A stretch of DNA of 13,448 nucleotides from Euperipatoides rowelli (Eukaryota > Onychophora > Udeonychophora > Euonychophora > Peripatopsidae). How positions within the stretch are numbered: the first letter of the stretch is position 1; every line of letters starts with the position of its first letter. The position numbers and the translations under genes were made by a program. Of the stretch, positions 1-8,720 are shown piece after piece. The DNA is taken from assembly GCA_003024985.2 (NCBI GenBank), contig PXIH01S0061948.1; one strand, written 5' to 3'. The notes under the pieces were generated by a model, which was not told the origin of the DNA, did no database searches, and saw only the letters and a program-made list of their open reading frames with translations.

Positions 1-950
1 TTAATAAACCCACTTTAATGATGTAATATTTTTATACACAAAAATTAGCTAAAGATCAAGAAAATAAAATTTATTATGTTCGTCATAAAATGCCCTTGAA
101 TTAACCTGCTTGTTATTATTCTACCATTACCATTGAAAAACATGGAAATTCTGATTTGTCTTTTATTTAGCAATCAATAACTATTTAAAATATTACATTT
201 TTTAAGGTTTAAAATTAGACAAAATATTAAAATATTACAACTAATACCCCTACCCACTCTTCCCAACTGTTATCTACCAGTCAAAAAATGTATTCTAAAA
301 TATTTCGATCTGGTACTCTTTAATACTTAGTAAAATATTATGAAATTTATTCACCTTTTTTAATAATCAGACTCTCATAATATTAACATTTAAAGCTATA
401 AAATATATTAAATATTAAAAAAAAAAAAACTATATTTAAACAGTTTGTAATAAATGCCATGTTTTTCAATGGGGGTCCTGTGATCGCTGAGGAGAAAAAC
501 AGCACTTCAAAATAAAATATTAAAAAAAATATTTATTGTTATCGTTAAAATATTTGTCACTTTATTTTCATTCTAAACCTATTTCTAGATGCTTTCAAAA
601 ATAAAAACTTGGCTGTATCCATTTTAATTACACTGATATAATATTCTAAAGATGCCATAATAAAGTTACAAATGATAAATGGTGATAAATGGTGCTATCC
701 CAACTGTCTAAACAGCACTGAACATTTTTCAGTACTGTCTAGACCAAACTTTAGCTAATTTACATATAAACACTGTAAGACATCCAATAAAAGTTTGAAC
801 CAATTGGCATATTGGTGTGACTGTACATCGTCAAAGTCACTGACGGAAGTGCATACCAGTTGCTGTTATACAATTTTTAAAATCCTCCGTATATAAAAAT
901 AATCATAAAAAAAATCAATAAAAATATAAATTTAAAACATCAGGAATGTT
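1..950. other. AT-rich intronic DNA, no gene
   Basis: Only low-complexity A/T runs, a short GATAAATGGT doublet (673-693) and imperfect CTGTCTA/CAGCACTGAAC repeats (705-745) are seen. The word CATTGAAAAACATGG at 131-145 recurs inverted at 457-471 without extension. Confidence 0.6.
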
Positions 951-988
951 TTAACCCTTTCCACTCCAATGATTTTAGAGAATTTGGT
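951..988 (+). mobile_element. piggyBac-like terminal end (TTAA + CCCTTTCC...), left-hand
   Basis: TTAA at 951-954 is followed by CCCTTTCCACTCCAATG. The same TTAA plus 17 bases occurs, inverted, at 6213 down to 6193. By family knowledge, piggyBac-type elements insert at TTAA and start with CCC-rich termini, so this looks like one end of a nonautonomous element. The copy runs only to 988 and is cut by the N at 989. No transposase is visible nearby. Confidence 0.55.
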
Positions 989-989
989 N
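989..989. other. Single N, probable contig join
   Basis: An unresolved base directly inside the piggyBac-like end. Because other Ns in the window sit at repeats, it probably marks a gap of unknown length rather than one ambiguous base. Confidence 0.6.
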
Positions 990-1364
990 AATCTTTGAAA
1001 AATAAAATAATTAACAGAAAATTTTAGAAAAACAAAAATTATATTTTTATGAATTTAGACAAATAATCACATAAAATTTCATAAAGGTACTGCTGCAGCA
1101 TATAAAAAATTAGATTCAATACATTGGTATATTTTTTTTAAAAATATTAATACAAAATAAATCAACTTAACCTTTTGGTCCAAAAATTTTATATATATAT
1201 TTTTTCATTTAACATCGGGGTGGCTTATTATATTATACAGTTAACAGATTCTATAATACAGTATATACTGTACACACATAAGTTACTGAAGGCCTACCAA
1301 AAATTTCTCCATAAATTACTATCTTCAGCAACTCTTTCTTTGGAATACAGTAGAGAATATATTT

Positions 1365-1690
1365 AACGTCCATCTATTATAATCATGTTCTGCCCATTTC
1401 CACTTTAAATTCTTTAGCCTGCCCTTTCAATAATATCACAAACCTTTGTTTATGATCTAATCCATGTGTTATATTTACTCTCTCTTCATTACTTCTATCA
1501 TACACATCTATTTCTATAGTTTTTGAACCATCTTTGCATTAAGTGTCCAAATTTCAGTACCATATGTCATCAATGGCAGTACACATGGGTCAAAAGCATT
1601 CCTATGAGCATGAAGTTTTCCTTTTATATTATTATTTAATTTTCCAACGGCACTTCAGTCCTTTTACTCTTCTGTTGATTTCACATATCT
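1365..1690 (-). pseudogene. Decayed LINE reverse-transcriptase C-terminal fragment
   Basis: On the minus strand, EINRRVKG (from 1682) is followed, after a frameshift near 1655, by VGKLNNNIKGKL and then FDPCVLPLMTYGTEIWTL (1594 downward) and KMVQKL, ending at a TAG at 1514-1516. Past the stop, shifted frames carry DIIERA and a tail resembling the LKWKWAGH region (about 1380-1440). This order (EINRR-I, GKL, CVLP-LTYG-E-WTL, LKWRWAGH) is characteristic of the region after the catalytic core in non-LTR retrotransposon polymerases of the RTE-like or related type. It is 5'-truncated and has several frameshifts and stops, so it is dead. The clade call is inference; the LINE call is firm. It lies in the R2 intron in the same orientation as the gene. 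Confidence 0.85.
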
Positions 1691-1764
1691 GGTTTTCACT
1701 TGGAAATATCAAGTGGATCTACTCAATTACGATACGATTTATTTTAATCACTTTACTGCTCTAT

Positions 1765-2050
1765 TCCAGTAAATCATTACTTTAACTTTTGCCAGTTCTA
1801 GTAATTAATTACTTTTACTTAGTTCCTGCTAAACTCAATAGTGATAGTAAACTCATGATTTTACTTAGTTACTGTTTAACAATAGAGTTACTGTCACATT
1901 ACTTTTGTTAGCTGCTTGTTAGCTGGATATTTACGGTAGCATTACTAGTTCAACTTGGTAGTTACTTTACTAGTCATTACTTTTATTAAATATAGTTCAG
2001 TAATCAATTCCATTAACTCATTACTTTAACATAAGTCTGTTAATGCTCAG
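1765..2050. repeat. Degenerate TTACT-rich tract
   Basis: Variants of CATTACTTT, AGTAATTAATTAC and TTACTTAGTTAC recur irregularly over almost 300 bases without a fixed period. Similar AGTAATT/TTACTT runs are found in decayed nonautonomous transposons, but I see no clear ends or target duplication. It lies just upstream (in minus-strand terms) of the LINE fragment. It is not coding. Confidence 0.5.
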
Positions 2051-2589
2051 CTCAGACTTTGTACTAAACAAACATTCTTATTCATTAATCAAGATTGTCT
2101 TTTATAATACATAAGACCACCATTTAAATCAATCAAGGTTAAAAGTTAATGAAATGTCTACTTCACAAATAAAATGACTTAATTTAAATAACATCTAACT
2201 GCAATGAAATCGTTCAAATGGATTTTTAATTTCACCCATTACAAAGAAAAGCAGCTTGGTGAACTATAGAGAAACTTTTATTATATAAAACTTAAATGTC
2301 TGGTAAAGCTTTTTGTATAAAAGTTACTTCACAAACATTAAAATTGACTTCAAAATCAAATGTTTGATATTTACACTATGTTATTTAAAATTCAAATTGA
2401 CATTTTATTAAATCATCTAATAAAAAAAAAACTAAAAATAGAGAGAAAGAAGACTTCCATTAAAGATTTGAATAATTACTACTTGTCCCACATTTATATA
2501 AATTCATGAAGAGAAACAAATCTGACTTTAAAATTTTATAAGAAAATATTACATGGAGAAGTGATAAACCTTTTTGATGTTTTCTTGCT
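2051..2589. other. AT-rich intronic DNA, no gene
   Basis: No ORF, inverted repeat or tandem repeat beyond background was seen between the TTACT-rich tract and the LINE 3' tail. Confidence 0.6.
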
Positions 2590-3140
2590 TATTTGCTTTT
2601 CTTTATTTATTCATTAACCAATTTCTGAAAATTGGGTAAGACCTAGGTCTTATTACATATACAGTACAGACGTTATAAAATGGCAACATATACTATGTAC
2701 AAATCTTGAGTTACAAATATTAAAACACATACTAATTAATATTATTATATAAACCAAGAGGATCAATATTTTAATGAACATATTAAGAGTTACACAATGG
2801 TAAATAAATAGCCTATATAAACAAATATTTAGTCAACATAAAATGATATATTTCAATTAATTTAATTTAGTTTACTCTCTAGGTGAAGTAAGTCAGTTTG
2901 ACTTTTTACACCGACAGCTAGTTTCTAAAATACTTCTTAGATCTTAAATAATCATCCAACGCATTCTTAAAACGGTTCAATGTTTTACTCGATACAACTT
3001 TGTCCGGCAAATTATTCCAAGCATTCACAGCTCTATTTGTAATAAATGCATATCTGGCACGAATGCGAGTGATCTCTTTTTTCAACTTGTAATTAAGATG
3101 GTATCATTCTTTCTCTTTCCACAAAAGACACCAAATATTA
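2590..3140 (-). mobile_element. 5'-truncated LINE, 3' end (second family)
   Basis: Read on the minus strand, this holds the last part of a reverse-transcriptase ORF, a stop at 2920-2918 and about 300 bases of 3' untranslated sequence. Near the end come the palindrome GACCTAGGTC (2640-2649), a hairpin CCAATTT-TC-AG-AAATTGG and a tail of TAAATAAA-like repeats (about 2590-2612). A hairpin followed by a short A-rich tandem tail is common at the 3' ends of CR1/L2/Jockey-type LINEs. The exact 5' truncation point is not certain because the frame breaks near 3104. Confidence 0.7.
2918..3103 (-). pseudogene. LINE reverse-transcriptase C-terminus (CR1/Jockey-like)
   Basis: An open frame on the minus strand reads YHLNYKLKKEITRIRARYAF, then ITNRAVNAWNNLPDKVV, then SSKTLNRFKNALDDYL and a stop. 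The block F-TNR-VN-WN-LP-VV followed by L-FK--LD--L is the standard extreme C-terminus of many non-LTR retrotransposon polymerases and differs from the fragment near 1516, so two LINE families are present. The frame meets a stop at 3106-3104; the neighbouring frame continues with a basic stretch (GKRKND), consistent with one frameshift. Only about 60 residues of a roughly 900-residue protein remain, so it is inactive. Confidence 0.85.
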
Positions 3141-3223
3141 CTTTAAAAACATTACCTGAGTCTATCAAAATAATTTGGCACTCATGAATAAAATGGCTGC
3201 ACTTACAGTCAATTTTTTTGGTT

Positions 3224-3466
3224 AGATTCCGTTATCTGCCCACCAATATGGCTGATGGTAGTAAGTTGAAATTATCTAGATCGGCGCTCAACAAAATATT
3301 ATTTCACCTCTAGATTATCCGAGGGTTCAGAGTAACGGTAAGGTTAGGACTGTAAAGAAAATATGCTAAAATCAGCGAGAAAAAATACTAATTCGACATG
3401 CTACTACGCTTTAGTTGTCGCACAACTCCTAATGTTAATTATGTTGGTGGGCAGATAACGGAATCT
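3224..3466. mobile_element. MITE-like element with 26-bp terminal inverted repeats
   Basis: AGATTCCGTTATCTGCCCAC begins at 3224 and its reverse complement ends at 3466. Over 26 bases the two ends differ at one position (CCAATAT versus CCAACAT). The 243-bp element has no coding potential and a slightly higher GC core. Both ends are flanked by T-rich DNA (AATTTTTTTGG on the left, AAATTTTGTTTTTTTT on the right), so a target duplication cannot be fixed. I do not recognise the superfamily. Confidence 0.85.
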
Positions 3467-4501
3467 GACAAATTTTGTTTTTTTTACTTTTGACAATAGT
3501 GAGATTCTTAATGAGATGCAACCAGGATTTAAAAATTAAATGTAAATAGTTCTATTTAAAATTAAATTACAAGAATAAAAAAGTAACTAGTCCTAGTTCC
3601 AGCGTCTGGTTTTGTAAAAATAATTAGTTACAATTACCAATTCAAACAAATTAACTTCTAGCTAATTTTCAGAATGACAAAAGGATATTAAAATGGAATG
3701 AAATTTAATCCCTAGTGGGTAGTTAATGAAGTATTCTTTTAAACAGATTTTAAATCCATTTGTTAGGGATTTTTCATTTTTCTTTTTAAAGTTCTCTACA
3801 TTTTAAAAACACAAACATGTTTTCATTATTAGTCTACCAAAAAAAATTGAAGAGAAAGTTAATCCTCAAGTTTCCTACAGCCCTCCACTCCCAAATCATT
3901 TCTGATATAGTAGGTGAAATAATCATGTCATCAAATCATGTGACATGATATAAAATATAAAATTATAAGATAGTGATCCAAATAATCTTAATGAAAATGA
4001 AAGATGTTTACCCACTGCATATTAAGTTTGATGTGAAAACTTTAATTAAAATCTGTCCAGGATTTATATTATTACAATATTCACATATAACCCTCCTACC
4101 CCTTATCATCTCCTCCCACAGATCCTTTAGTTCTGTAAAGGGATATATGAAATATGATGAATAAATGTGATATAGTAATAATATTACCATAATAATAATG
4201 AATGCAAATCAATATAAATCTTTCAAATATTAAAAGTGTATTATTTTTTAAAAATATACAATATAATTCATTTTTAGCGTATGGCTTCTTCAGGACATAA
4301 AAAAAAAAATACTAAGATTAATATAATTAAAAACTGTGTGGCTGTATTTTTTATTTAAATTTGGCTCTATTTCCTTAATAATAATGGCTGCGGCTATTCT
4401 AGTGATATAACAATAATAGCCAAGGTCCTTATGAATAATAAAGTTAAGTCAGACTTAAATCAAAATTCAAACAATAAGCTTTTAATTAACTAATATTAAT
4501 C
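3467..4501. other. AT-rich intronic DNA, no gene
   Basis: Apart from the hairpin at 3922-3949, nothing stands out. Short open frames near 3973-4190 occur on both strands over the same bases and have no protein character. Confidence 0.6.
3922..3949. repeat. 9-bp perfect hairpin
   Basis: ATCATGTCA (3922-3930) and TGACATGAT (3941-3949) are exact reverse complements around a 10-base loop. It is isolated in AT-rich DNA with no gene nearby, and chance is a reasonable explanation. Confidence 0.5.
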
Positions 4502-5115
4502 TTTTTTTTTTTTTTTTTTGATGTCCTGGATGGTTTTTGACATTCTGAACCGGAAGTAACACCATTCACCGGAAGTAGCAGCCCAAAAAACACCCACACC
4601 TTCATAAAACAGGAACAGGAATTTGACCATCTTGGATTTTTTTCTCAAAACTGGAAGTCAAACACGCTGAAAAAGACCTGGATGGTTTTCGAAATTCTGG
4701 ACAATAAGTGACATCATTCACTGGAAATACAAGCCTAAAAACCATCCACACCATCATAAAACAGGACCAGGAAGTTAGTCATCTAGGATTTTTTGGACAA
4801 GAATTGACAATTGACCCAGAACAGGAAGTGCAACCATCTTAAATTGTGACACCATAGGCCCATGTATGGGCATAAAAACACCTTATACCTTTAACAAACA
4901 GAAACAGGAAGTCGGCCATATTGGATTTTTTCAAAGTGGGAGGGGTCTAAACAGGAAGTGGAAGGGCAACTATTTCATCATGCATCGTAATGTGACATCA
5001 TAGGCACATATTTGGACATAAAAATCCCTTATGACTTTAAGAAACAGGCAGTGAATTTTCAACTTCGGAATTTTCGACTTCAAAAATTCTATGTCGAAAA
5101 AGACCCGGATGGGGA
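4502..5115 (-). repeat. Interspersed repeat with ~150-bp internal duplications and poly-T edge
   Basis: A T18 tract (4502-4519) borders about 600 bases of less AT-rich sequence with recurring phrases. CCTGGATGG occurs at 4525 and 4677, and CCCGGATGG near 5104. GTGACA-CATAGGC occurs at 4846 and 4992. ACAGGAAGT-like words and CCAT-TTGGATTTTTT recur throughout. The phrase spacing (146-152 bases) implies duplicated, diverged units. Near the far edge, TTTTCGAC (5071-5078) and GTCGAAAA (5093-5100) form an 8-bp inverted repeat. Read on the minus strand the T tract would be a 3' poly-A tail, hinting at a retroposed element, but no ORF or promoter box is recognisable. Confidence 0.65.
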
Positions 5116-5439
5116 GGGGATGAAGTAGCCAATAGATAAAGATAGCCTAAGTATTTTCTTAACTTAACCCAAGACATATAAATATAATTATTTACATAAA
5201 CAAAATGAATTAAGTAAGAATGGATTTGAGGATAGAGGGGGGTGGGGTGGTAATAAAACAGACTATATGCACTATAGCAAATGATAGCTTATTTAACAAA
5301 GAAATGAAGATGAAACGATGCTTGGAATCTAATTAGTTTATTTACTGGAACATCAGGGATGATAATAAAACTTAAAAGCCCCAATGTCACTTTGCAGTAT
5401 CAAGTACCTACAGGGCAATACACATACTCCTTAGACTGA
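5116..5439. other. Intronic DNA, no gene
   Basis: It contains a short G-rich run (GGGGGGTGGGGTGG near 5235-5250) and otherwise unremarkable AT-rich sequence between two repeat elements. Confidence 0.55.
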
Positions 5440-5665
5440 CCTCGGTCAGTATAGTGTCTGTATCTCAGACTCAATAATATTGTCATCAAGCCCCAAAACA
5501 GCCAATCAGAATGCCAGCTTGCATTCTATTTGTGGTATATTGTGTTATTTTATTTATTACTTATTTTTATGCTTTAATATTTATGTTGGACTTAGGGTCA
5601 GTCTGCGGTTAAGGTTAGAGGTCATCTAATATGTTGGGTGACAATGTTGGGTCTGGAATCCATAT
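5440..5665 (-). repeat. Dispersed repeat family, copy A
   Basis: The reverse complement of this segment matches 10560-10740 in order: a CTAACC-TAACC stretch, GACC-TAA-TCCAAC, AATATTAAAGCATA, AGTAATAAATAAAATAACA, ATAGAATGCAAGC, then GATGACAAT and a second end. The ends are partly inverted repeats of each other (CAGACTCAATAATATTGTCA against CAGACCCAACATTGTCAC), so a foldback-type or MITE-like element is likely. It also has the short palindrome CTGACC-TC-GGTCAG near 5437-5452. No coding potential. Confidence 0.75.
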
Positions 5666-6158
5666 GCTAGTCTATATCATCAGTTCAGTCACATAAAAAT
5701 AAATATATAATAAAGAAATAATAAACACTTGCTGGAACGGCAGTGTCATTCCAATCAAGGGAGACTAAAAGATGTGTTGAACGTTCTTAAATATGGAAGA
5801 GTGCACACACATGCAAAAATAAAATAAATGAATAAATTATCATTAATTTGCATGACATTTACTATTAGATAGCAAAGATAGTGTTAAGAAAGCTATTCTC
5901 ACACAAGCGAATTAATGTAGCAAAAGTAAAAATAAGATATCAATTCATTATAGTAGTGAAGATAGGTAAGGAAAATACTACGCAACATCACTTGAACCAA
6001 GAAATTAAATAGAATATAATTAAATGTAGGAAACACAAACAACAAGTGGGTAAAAAATGGTGTGGGCAAGTAGAAAGGAGGTTCGGTAACAGTAACTTCA
6101 GTTGTTCCATATACATTTTGCGCCAAGAAATAAAAAATATTATTAAATATATTAAACA
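5666..6158. other. AT-rich intronic DNA, no gene
   Basis: Two overlapping minus-strand frames (5899-6188) have no recognisable protein features; one runs across the N. No repeat was identified. Confidence 0.55.
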
Positions 6159-6159
6159 N
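6159..6159. other. Single N, probable contig join
   Basis: It lies 50 bases inside the second piggyBac-like end, mirroring the N at 989 inside the first. This is consistent with assembly breaks in a high-copy element. Confidence 0.6.
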
Positions 6160-6213
6160 ACTACTAAATTAAAAATGGCGATTCTCAATCGCCATTGGAG
6201 TGGAAAGGGTTAA
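6160..6213 (-). mobile_element. piggyBac-like terminal end, right-hand (inverted)
   Basis: On the minus strand, TTAA (6213-6210) is followed by CCCTTTCCACTCCAATG, identical to 955-971, then GGCGATTGAGAATCGCC. The arms AATGGCGATT (6174-6183) and AATCGCCATT (6187-6196) form a perfect 10-bp subterminal hairpin with a 3-base loop. TTAA next to CCC-starting termini is the piggyBac hallmark. No transposase ORF is found between the two ends. Confidence 0.6.
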
Positions 6214-6234
6214 AACCATTAAATAAAAGATAAA

Positions 6235-6355
6235 TACAAGAAGATTGCCAAGTTTGGTTGATTTTACATGCCTTAGTATTTCTTTATCAGAGTTACCTGA
6301 GGCAATAGCAGATGATTTTGCTTTTGATATAATTGTCCAATGAGGAAAACTTATA
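6235..6355 (-). other. Unassigned protein-like stretch
   Basis: The minus strand has an open run that includes FPHWTIISKAKSSAI and GNSDKEILRHVKSTKLGN before it enters AT-rich sequence. Composition looks more protein-like than most chance ORFs here, and CAG|GTAACT inside it resembles a donor. I do not recognise a family. It ends close to the piggyBac-like terminus at 6213. It may be a fragment of an old mobile element or simply chance. Confidence 0.25.
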
Positions 6356-6445
6356 GATAAAAACAATGATTTCTGATGTGATTAGATGAGAAAGACATTC
6401 TAAACAAGGTGTACACTCAGCTGTTTAAAATCGCCACCATACACT

Positions 6446-6488
6446 TTGAGCTTCAAAGATCAGCATTTAGCTGATCTTTGAAGCTCAA
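6446..6488. repeat. Perfect 19-bp inverted repeat with 5-base loop
   Basis: TTGAGCTTCAAAGATCAGC (6446-6464) and its exact reverse complement (6470-6488) flank ATTTA. Such a long perfect stem stands out against the local sequence. The stem does not extend beyond 19 bp, which is short for an animal pre-microRNA. It may be the core of a decayed foldback element. Confidence 0.85.
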
Positions 6489-7489
6489 TTTTCTAAAAAC
6501 AAAACACAATAGGAAAATAATTTCAACTGGATATTAAAGAGATATTTGTAAACATACAGAAGGACATGTTAATTTAATTATATGAAGGGAAAATTTAAAA
6601 ACTTGATATATTTGACCCCTTTCTAGAGACGAAGCGCCATTTGGGTAATTAATCATTAGGTAAATATTTCAGCTGATAATAAAAACTTTTATTCTAAACC
6701 AATTTTTAAGACATTAAAAGTAAATAAATTTTAAGTACACTATTTAAAATATATATATAAAAAAAAGATCATATTTTCTTTTCCAAAGTATTTTTGAAGA
6801 TATGATAATCAAAGTTGACACATAGGTGTGAAATCAAGGGAAAGGGAGACATTTTATACACTTGTCTAAATCTAAGAAAAACAAGTAAAACCGACAGGAA
6901 TATTCCAACAGTCAAATTCACTAACTCTTTAATCTATTTTAATGTTTTACTTTTGAGAACTAAACTTTTTTTCTCTGGAAAAAAAAAAAGACGTCAGAAG
7001 ACACGACCTTGTTCATCTTGACTTAGGTACAATCAATCATTGATGACAAGACAAATCTAGAATAAGTGTTTATCAGCAAATATTTAACAAACTGGACTAG
7101 AAACCATACTTTACAAATGAAAGAAATAAAAGATTTATAAGGAATGGAAATAAAACATACAGCAAAAATAATGTGATTTCAAAAGATAATATAAACTGTA
7201 GATTTTAATGATTTCTCCCACAGTGCAATATTAGATTATTTCATTAAATAAAACTTGATTTAAAATTATTATGTTGATAATGCCATTTCATCTTGATAAA
7301 AAATTTGCTTAATAACATATTATGACTCAATTTTACCATCTATTTTGCCAACATTTTACTTGAAAATCCATACAGAATTTCTTATAGGTCAAATAAAGTA
7401 AAAATATAACAATTTTTCTTTTCAAAGTTATTGCTAAAAAAACTGTAACAGAAAAAAAAAACTAATTATTTAAAAAAAACAAGTGATAA
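6489..7489. other. AT-rich intronic DNA, no gene
   Basis: Only homopolymer A/T runs and an AT dinucleotide run near 6750-6765 are seen. The open plus-strand frame at 6815-7021 has no family character. Confidence 0.55.
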
Positions 7490-8350
7490 ATTTACCTTGA
7501 GTGGGAGAGTACATTTATTTATAGGCAGAAACAAGATCTCCCATGATCAACTATGACCATGGATAATAACAAGAGATGAATTTACTCTGAGTGTGAAATT
7601 ACATTAAACTACAGGGCAGAAACAGGAGTCTCTTGATCATTTGTGACATCACAGGTGACCAACAAAAGACCAATTTACCCTGAGTCGGAGATTACATCCA
7701 ATTATAGGGCAGAAATAAGAACTCTCTTTGATCATTAGTGACATCACAGGTGGCAAACAAAAGATTTACCCTGATTGGGAGATTACATTTAGCTATAGGA
7801 CTGAAACAGCTCTCTTGATCATCTGTGACATCACAGATGACAAGAGATGAACTATATGGCAGAAATTTTTCTTGATCATTTGTAGCATCACAGATGATAA
7901 AGAAGAGATGAATTTACTCCGAGTGGGAGATTATATTTAAATATAGTGCTGTAACTGGAGCTCTCTTGATCATTTGTGACATCACAGGTGTCAAACAAAA
8001 GAATTTATCCTGAGTGGACAGAAACAGCTCTCTTGATCATCTGTGACCTCATAAATGACTAAAAAGATATGAGTTTGCATTGAGTAGAAAATTACATTTA
8101 ATTATAAGACAAAAATAGCTCTCTTGATCAACTGTGACATCACAGATGACAACAAGAGATGAACTGACCCTGAATGGGAGATTACATTTAACTATATAGC
8201 AGAAACTACTCTTGTTGGTCATTTGTGATATCACGGATGATGAACAAAAGTTGAATTTTCTCAGTCGGAGATTACATTTAATTATAGGGCAGAAAGAGGA
8301 GCTCCTTTGATCATTTGTGGCATCACAGATTACAAACAAGAAATGAACTT
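7490..8350. repeat. Ten-unit ~91-bp satellite array with a palindromic core
   Basis: The word GATCA (or GGTCA) followed by a variant of TTTGTGACATCACAG recurs at 7545, 7635, 7730, 7817, 7874, 7968, 8035, 8126, 8217 and 8309. Spacings are 90, 95, 87, 57, 94, 67, 91, 91 and 92 bases. A consensus unit runs: core palindrome, AACAAAAGATGAATTTACCC, TGAGTGGGAGATTACATTTA, ATTATAGGGCAGAAACAG, AGCTCTCTT. The two short units are missing inner segments of about 34 and 25 bases. Unit 4 holds a perfect palindrome, TCATCTGTGA-CA-TCACAGATGA (7819-7840). Any open reading frame here is a by-product of the repeat. Confidence 0.9.
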
Positions 8351-8593
8351 GCCCTGAGACTGGAGAATATTTTGAATTTACACTTCAGACTTAGTATTTT
8401 TTTAATACCAATACATCCATGATAATAACCAGGAGATTTACTTTGAAATATTAATTGATGAATAGATCAATAGATTTATAGTCATGAAAAATAATGATTT
8501 TCATGGTCAAAGAATTAAGTCATTATTAACACTTGAAATAAACATTCTGTAAACTTTAAATATATCTTTGTCACTCCATTGAATATTTAACGG

Positions 8594-8720
8594 TGTAATG
8601 TAAAATTGTTGTTTGGTACATATTTTACATTACAATGTGAAATGTGTATTAACAATTTCCATGTATAATGTACCATTGTCATTTGGATACTGTACATTTA
8701 ACATTACAATGTGCAATGTT
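8594..8720. repeat. Duplicated ~70-bp hairpin unit
   Basis: Two related units start at 8596 and 8666. The first has an 11-bp perfect inverted repeat, TAATGTAAAAT (8596-8606) and ATTTTACATTA (8622-8632), around a 15-base loop. The second has TAATGTAC (8666-8673) opposite GTACATTT (8692-8699). Both loops contain TTTGG, and both units are followed by ACATTACAATGTG-AATGT. It lies between the satellite and plain AT-rich DNA. Confidence 0.75.

Noticed and set aside
131-471. 15-bp inverted pair CATTGAAAAACATGG as a possible MITE
   Set aside because: Identity stops at 15 bases, there is no target duplication and AT-rich chance matches are common.
1543-1785. Plus-strand 80-residue open frame
   Set aside because: It is antisense to the LINE reverse-transcriptase fragment, which has recognisable motifs.
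6446-6488. microRNA precursor
   Set aside because: The stem is only 19 bp, with no flanking pairing.
8049-8339. 96-residue minus-strand open frame
   Set aside because: It repeats FVICDAT/FCPIIKCNL-type words because it crosses the 91-bp satellite; no family is recognised.
7490-8350. CRISPR-like array
   Set aside because: Units are diverged along their whole length with variable spacing and no unique spacers, and the context is eukaryotic.
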